The translations under genes were made by a program, and so were the position numbers. Of a stretch of DNA of 64,000 nt, positions 57,301-62,239 are shown one piece after another. Location of the stretch: the NCBI GenBank assembly GCA_934045075.1, contig OW203749.1, forward strand, positions 5,298,804 through 5,362,803, in the 5' to 3' direction. The notes beneath the pieces were generated by a model. The model was not told the origin of the DNA. It saw nothing but the letters and a program-made list of their open reading frames with translations, and did not search any database. The stretch's first letter is position 1, and every line of letters starts with the position of its first letter. This DNA comes from Yponomeuta sedellus. Its lineage: Eukaryota; Arthropoda; Insecta; Lepidoptera; Yponomeutidae.

Positions 57301-60300
57301 GTGACACTTCGACTTTGGTCGGTTTAAAACATTAGATATTTATTTTCTCATTCGAATCCAATCTAGCACGGCGTTCAGAATACAGATTTTGGCTGTCGCT
57401 CAACTTTGTATGTAGAATTCAAGTCATAAGTCTTAAGAGTCGTACACGACTTCTTTGCTAATGAAGTGAGAATTCGCTCCTTGGAAATGTTTATGGGGCT
57501 ATTTTGTATGGCCTAAAACGGTTCAGCTTCGCAAATCGAATCGAAAATTAACTTCTACGAAAATAATTTACTTTCTTATATTCTTTTTAATGCACTAACC
57601 CGTGCTAAGGACAATTTGAACAAACCTAATGTACGTAATACAGAGAATATTGTAAAGAGGTTCGAAATTTCACTGAAGTAAGTTTGATTTTCAACGTGTC
57701 ATGTCGCTGCCTGTACGTAATATAGAGAATGTTGTAAAGAGGTTCGAAATTTCACTGATGCCGGTGAGTCGCCCATTAGCTCAGTTCGTAAGAGCGCTGG
57801 CACGGATAGCCAGAGGTCGCGGGTTCGAATCGCGGCATGGGTGGAATTTTTTGCCTCTGAATAGGTTTTTAAAATTTACATTCTGTTTGGTAAATGTCAA
57901 TGTAAGACGTATTCGTAAGCCGCCGCCTTTGGTACGAGTATGGAATGTCTGATTACCATGTCTGAGTCTCGGTTCGATTCCCACTGGGTACTGCCGTACG
58001 TTTGTACAAGAGGCCTCAGTTTGTGTGTATTTTTATGCCGGTTGTGTCGTTGCCGGGTTACTATAGCACAGGGTACAGTACTACACATCATAAAATCATC
58101 ATTCCCTTCGGGAATCTACGTTCGCGCAGACTAGGAAGAAGTGTAACGAAAGTACCCGAAGCTATAAGTACATTCAACATGACCTTTAACCGATACGGTT
58201 AAGGTGCAGAATTGATTGCCGCAGTAGCGCTACCAATTTCGCTCACGCTAATATTGCCAAACTAATAGTCACCTGCATCGATGACGTTAAATCAACCAAT
58301 AGCAACAAAGGCGCGCGGCCTGCCATAAAATGAAACTATTTGATTGATCGATCAACTTGCCGCACATCCAAAATTTGGTCATGTGCGCAGTAGGCGTGAT
58401 CGTTGCAAAGACGAACCGTTTTATAAGACCGTTTTGTGTTCCGCGACGATAGGACCGTTTTACGTTTCATTCTAAAGCAGTGCCAGCGTTTGTTCGTCGC
58501 GAGACCAGTCCTTAGATTGTTTGACGCGGATATGTCCTTTAATACTATATTATTAGAGCCTAGAACGTAATGAGATCATTGCGACGTCGTCGTCGGCTCC
58601 TTGCTCGTTCCGTTCGTTTTGGTCTGTGATACAATAAACTAAAGTAATCTTTATGTCTATGAGTATACAGTCGAATATCGTGTTAAACAACTTATTTTTT
58701 CCGATGTTTCGTGATTTCGTCTCGTTCGCAAAGCGGTGGTCATTGCCGTGTATCTTAATGTCGTTGTTATAGCGTCTAAGGTCGTTCAGCAATAAATGGC
58801 AACGAGTCGCGACGCTCGCTCGCTCGCGCAGCTCGTGTGTGACGGAAAATAAATACCAGCCAGTCCAAAGCCTGGAAAAGTATGAAGGGAAGTTCATTAA
58901 TTTAAAGAAAAAAATATTGAAATCGAACGTAAAACGTTAACTAGTCCTCAACCTCATTCCGCAACCATTTCTTTTACTAGTCTTCGAGACGAATGTCGAC
59001 GAGACGAAACGAGAGTTTCTCTCGTTTGACCGTCCTCTGCGCCTTGCTCGTTCACATACAATGATACCAGTTGCGAACGAGGACCGTTTCGAGGACCTGT
59101 TTTCGTTCCAGAAAAAAACGGTTGCGTTTCGTCGTCGAAAAATCGGACAACGACCCACTCCTAGTGCGCAGGTACATCCGCGAGACTTATTTCTTGTGTA
59201 GCACTGTATCCTAGTTTGGGAGCAGGTCAAGTGATTGTGTTGTGTGCAAGTTAATATTGCTTATTATTAAGGCGCTTAGGGGCGCTAACCAGCGCCGCCA
59301 ATGAAATAAAAATCTTCACTTCTTTTATAATAAGTTTTTTTTTTCAAAAAGTTAACATCGAAAATCTTAAAATCTGCGATAACTATTTTTAGAACATAGC
59401 CTAGAATGTAGTATTAATGTCCTTTAATTTTAAACTAATTCGTTATCAACCCTTGTATGCCCCCACTGCTGGGGCACGGGTCTCTTCCTGCATCGCAGGA
59501 AGGTTAGGCCATACTCCACCACGGGGGCCAAGTCCGGGTTGGTGGAGGATTGTAAGACAGTGGCGGGCCTTACTGTCAGAAGTTATCAAGCCGCCCATAA
59601 GGCCTCTGACATGGCTTAACGACTGCCATTATATGACAGCCGGCACCAACAGCTTAACGTGCCTTGCGAAGCACGGAAGCGCTCGGAAAAATGCCACTAG
59701 CGGTAGTCACGGGACGCTCACCCATCCTGTACCTGACCGCGCCTGTTGTTGCTTAACCAAGTGATTGATTCCAATCACTCGGTTCGCCTAGGCCACGAGC
59801 GCTTCAAAACTAATTAATATCCTTTAAACTAATTAATATCCTTTAAATTTAATTTGAATTAGCATGCTGAAGTGGCAGTGGGCCGGCCATATCACCCGAA
59901 GAACTGATAACCGATGGGGTAGAAGAGTTCTTGAGTGGTGACCGCGGATCGGTAAACGTAGTGTAGGACGTCCTCAGACTCGGTGGAGCGATGATCTTCG
60001 CAGGGCGGCTGGCAAGAGCTGGATGAGAGTAGCCGAGGACCGTGCTCAGTGGCGTGCAATGCGAGAGGCCTATGTCCAGCAGTGGACAACCGTAGGCCGA
60101 TGATGATGATGATGATGATGAATAATTTTAATCGTTCTCGATTAAAACCGATTGTTGTTACCGATTAATCGATTTCGAGAATTAAAGTCCTAAATTGTTG
60201 ATCCTAGGTTCCAGACTGTAGGTTCTGAAAATAGTTGTCACAGTTTGTTAAGATCTCTCACGTTCACTTTTAGATAAATACGTATTATACAGTCTTTTCA

Positions 60301-62195
60301 GAAAGAAGAAATAAAGAAATTTTATTGTTTATACGGACATATTAAATAAATCAGAAAAAAACAAAAAAAAATTTTTACAGGTAATGTGTGACAAAAATGT
60401 ATTATATTATTTTTTATGCACTAACCCGTGCTAAGGACAATTTTGAAAAACCTATTTAGAGGCTAAAAATTCCACCCATGCCGGGATTCGAACCCGCGAC
60501 CTCTGGCTATCCGTGCCAGCGCTCTTACGAACTGAGCTAATGGGCGACTCACCGGCATCAGTGAAATTTCGAACCTCTTTACAACATTCTCTATATTACG
60601 TACAGGCAGCGACATGACACGTTGAAAATCAAACTTACTTCAACGCCCTTAGGGGTGTAACAGGGGAGAAAAGTAAAAGATTGCATGTAACTTTTTAACA
60701 AGTAGGCTACGTAAAAGAAGTATAGTCTGTTTAGCTTTTAAAATATACTTCGGGCTTTAGAGAAGGCCTCGCTTTTCGCCGACAGCACACGAGTGTAATA
60801 CTACTTCCTGCTCTGTATAAAACTTTTCTTCACTATTTTGAAAAGTTATCTAAAGTTATAAATAACTATACAAAATAAACCTTACCTTATCGAATATATC
60901 TGATTCCATCCGATAGTAGCCGAGGAATATTCGAAAAGCTAACAGACTGTAATACATACATACCCACAAACAATAATTATTCAATGACATGGTGGCTGAT
61001 GCAACCATCATTATGAATTAACCTACTTTGTTCAATAATACTTACTGTATACGTTAGATATTATGTCATGCAAAATCATGACATATTTGTAATGCGAACC
61101 ACCTTAACCAGCTTTCTCCTTTCTTTCTTCACAGCAAGAGACTGTGGAGAAATGGCTGCCTCTACACGCGGCCTGTATCGGCGGTCACCCTGCGCTGGTC
61201 ACGCTGCTTCTCGAGTTCCCTTATCCAGAGTCCATGCTCAGCACTTACACGTTTGTGAAATGAAAATGAAATTAATCTTAATCATCGCTTATTCAACATT
61301 TACATGGTATAAAGATAGCGCTCGTGGTCTAGGCGAACCGAGTGATTGAGTTTTTTCTTATTTCTTTTTGTGTATTTCGTGTGCAATAAAGTATATTTTT
61401 AAGAATAATTTTAAAGAATACTAGTGGAAAATTTCAACCGCCATTCCAGCAGCGTTACGGGCCAATGTCGCTACCGCGCCGCATTTGACGTGAACGCGCG
61501 TGACGTCAGCGGCCAGACCGCCCTCTACGTGGCCTGCACTCTCGGCAACTTGGCGCTGGTGGACGCTTTACTGGCGCACAGCGTCGTATGCTGGAAGGTG
61601 AGCGTGTGTGTGTGCAAGTTCGAGAGAGAGAGAGAGAGAGATAGAAGAAGAAGAGTAGCTGAGAGACCGCCTTTCATTTGGGCATTGTGCAAAGTTGCGA
61701 GACAATGTTGCAAACAGACCGCTCTCTACGTGGCCTGTACTTTAGGCGGCCTGGAGCTTGTAGGCATTATACTCTCACACAGCGTCGTTTGCTGGAAGGT
61801 GAGACAGTCAGAGATGTAGCAAGTGCATTGCATCGCATCGCAACAGATTGACCTCTACGTGGCCTGTACTGCATGTTAGAGAGAGAGAGAAAGATAGAAG
61901 AAGTGTAGTTGAGAGACCGCCTTTCATTTGGGCATTGCGATGAGTTTTGAACTGGAAGATGCGAGATAATGTAGCAAACAGATCGCCCTCTACGTGGCCT
62001 GTACTGCATGTTAGAGAGAGAGAGAAATATAGAAGAAGTGTAGTTGAGAGACCGCATTTCTTTTAGGCATTGCGCAAAGTTTTGTGCTGGAAGATGCGAG
62101 ACAATGTATCAGGCAGACCGCCCTCTACGTGGCCTGTACTTTGGGCGGCCTGGCGCTTGTGGACGCTTTACTGGCGCACAGCGTCGTCTGCTGGA

Positions 62196-62239
<44 letters not shown>

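Noticed and set aside
58553..59230. Two minus-strand frames of 114 and 97 codons
   Set aside because: Within a DNA-element copy, Arg/Ser-rich from CpG-rich sequence, no start context or family match.
59417..59764. 115-codon frame also seen at 63557 and, in part, 2434 and 41944
   Set aside because: It is RepA sequence; similarity between loci follows the DNA, and most copies are broken in every frame.
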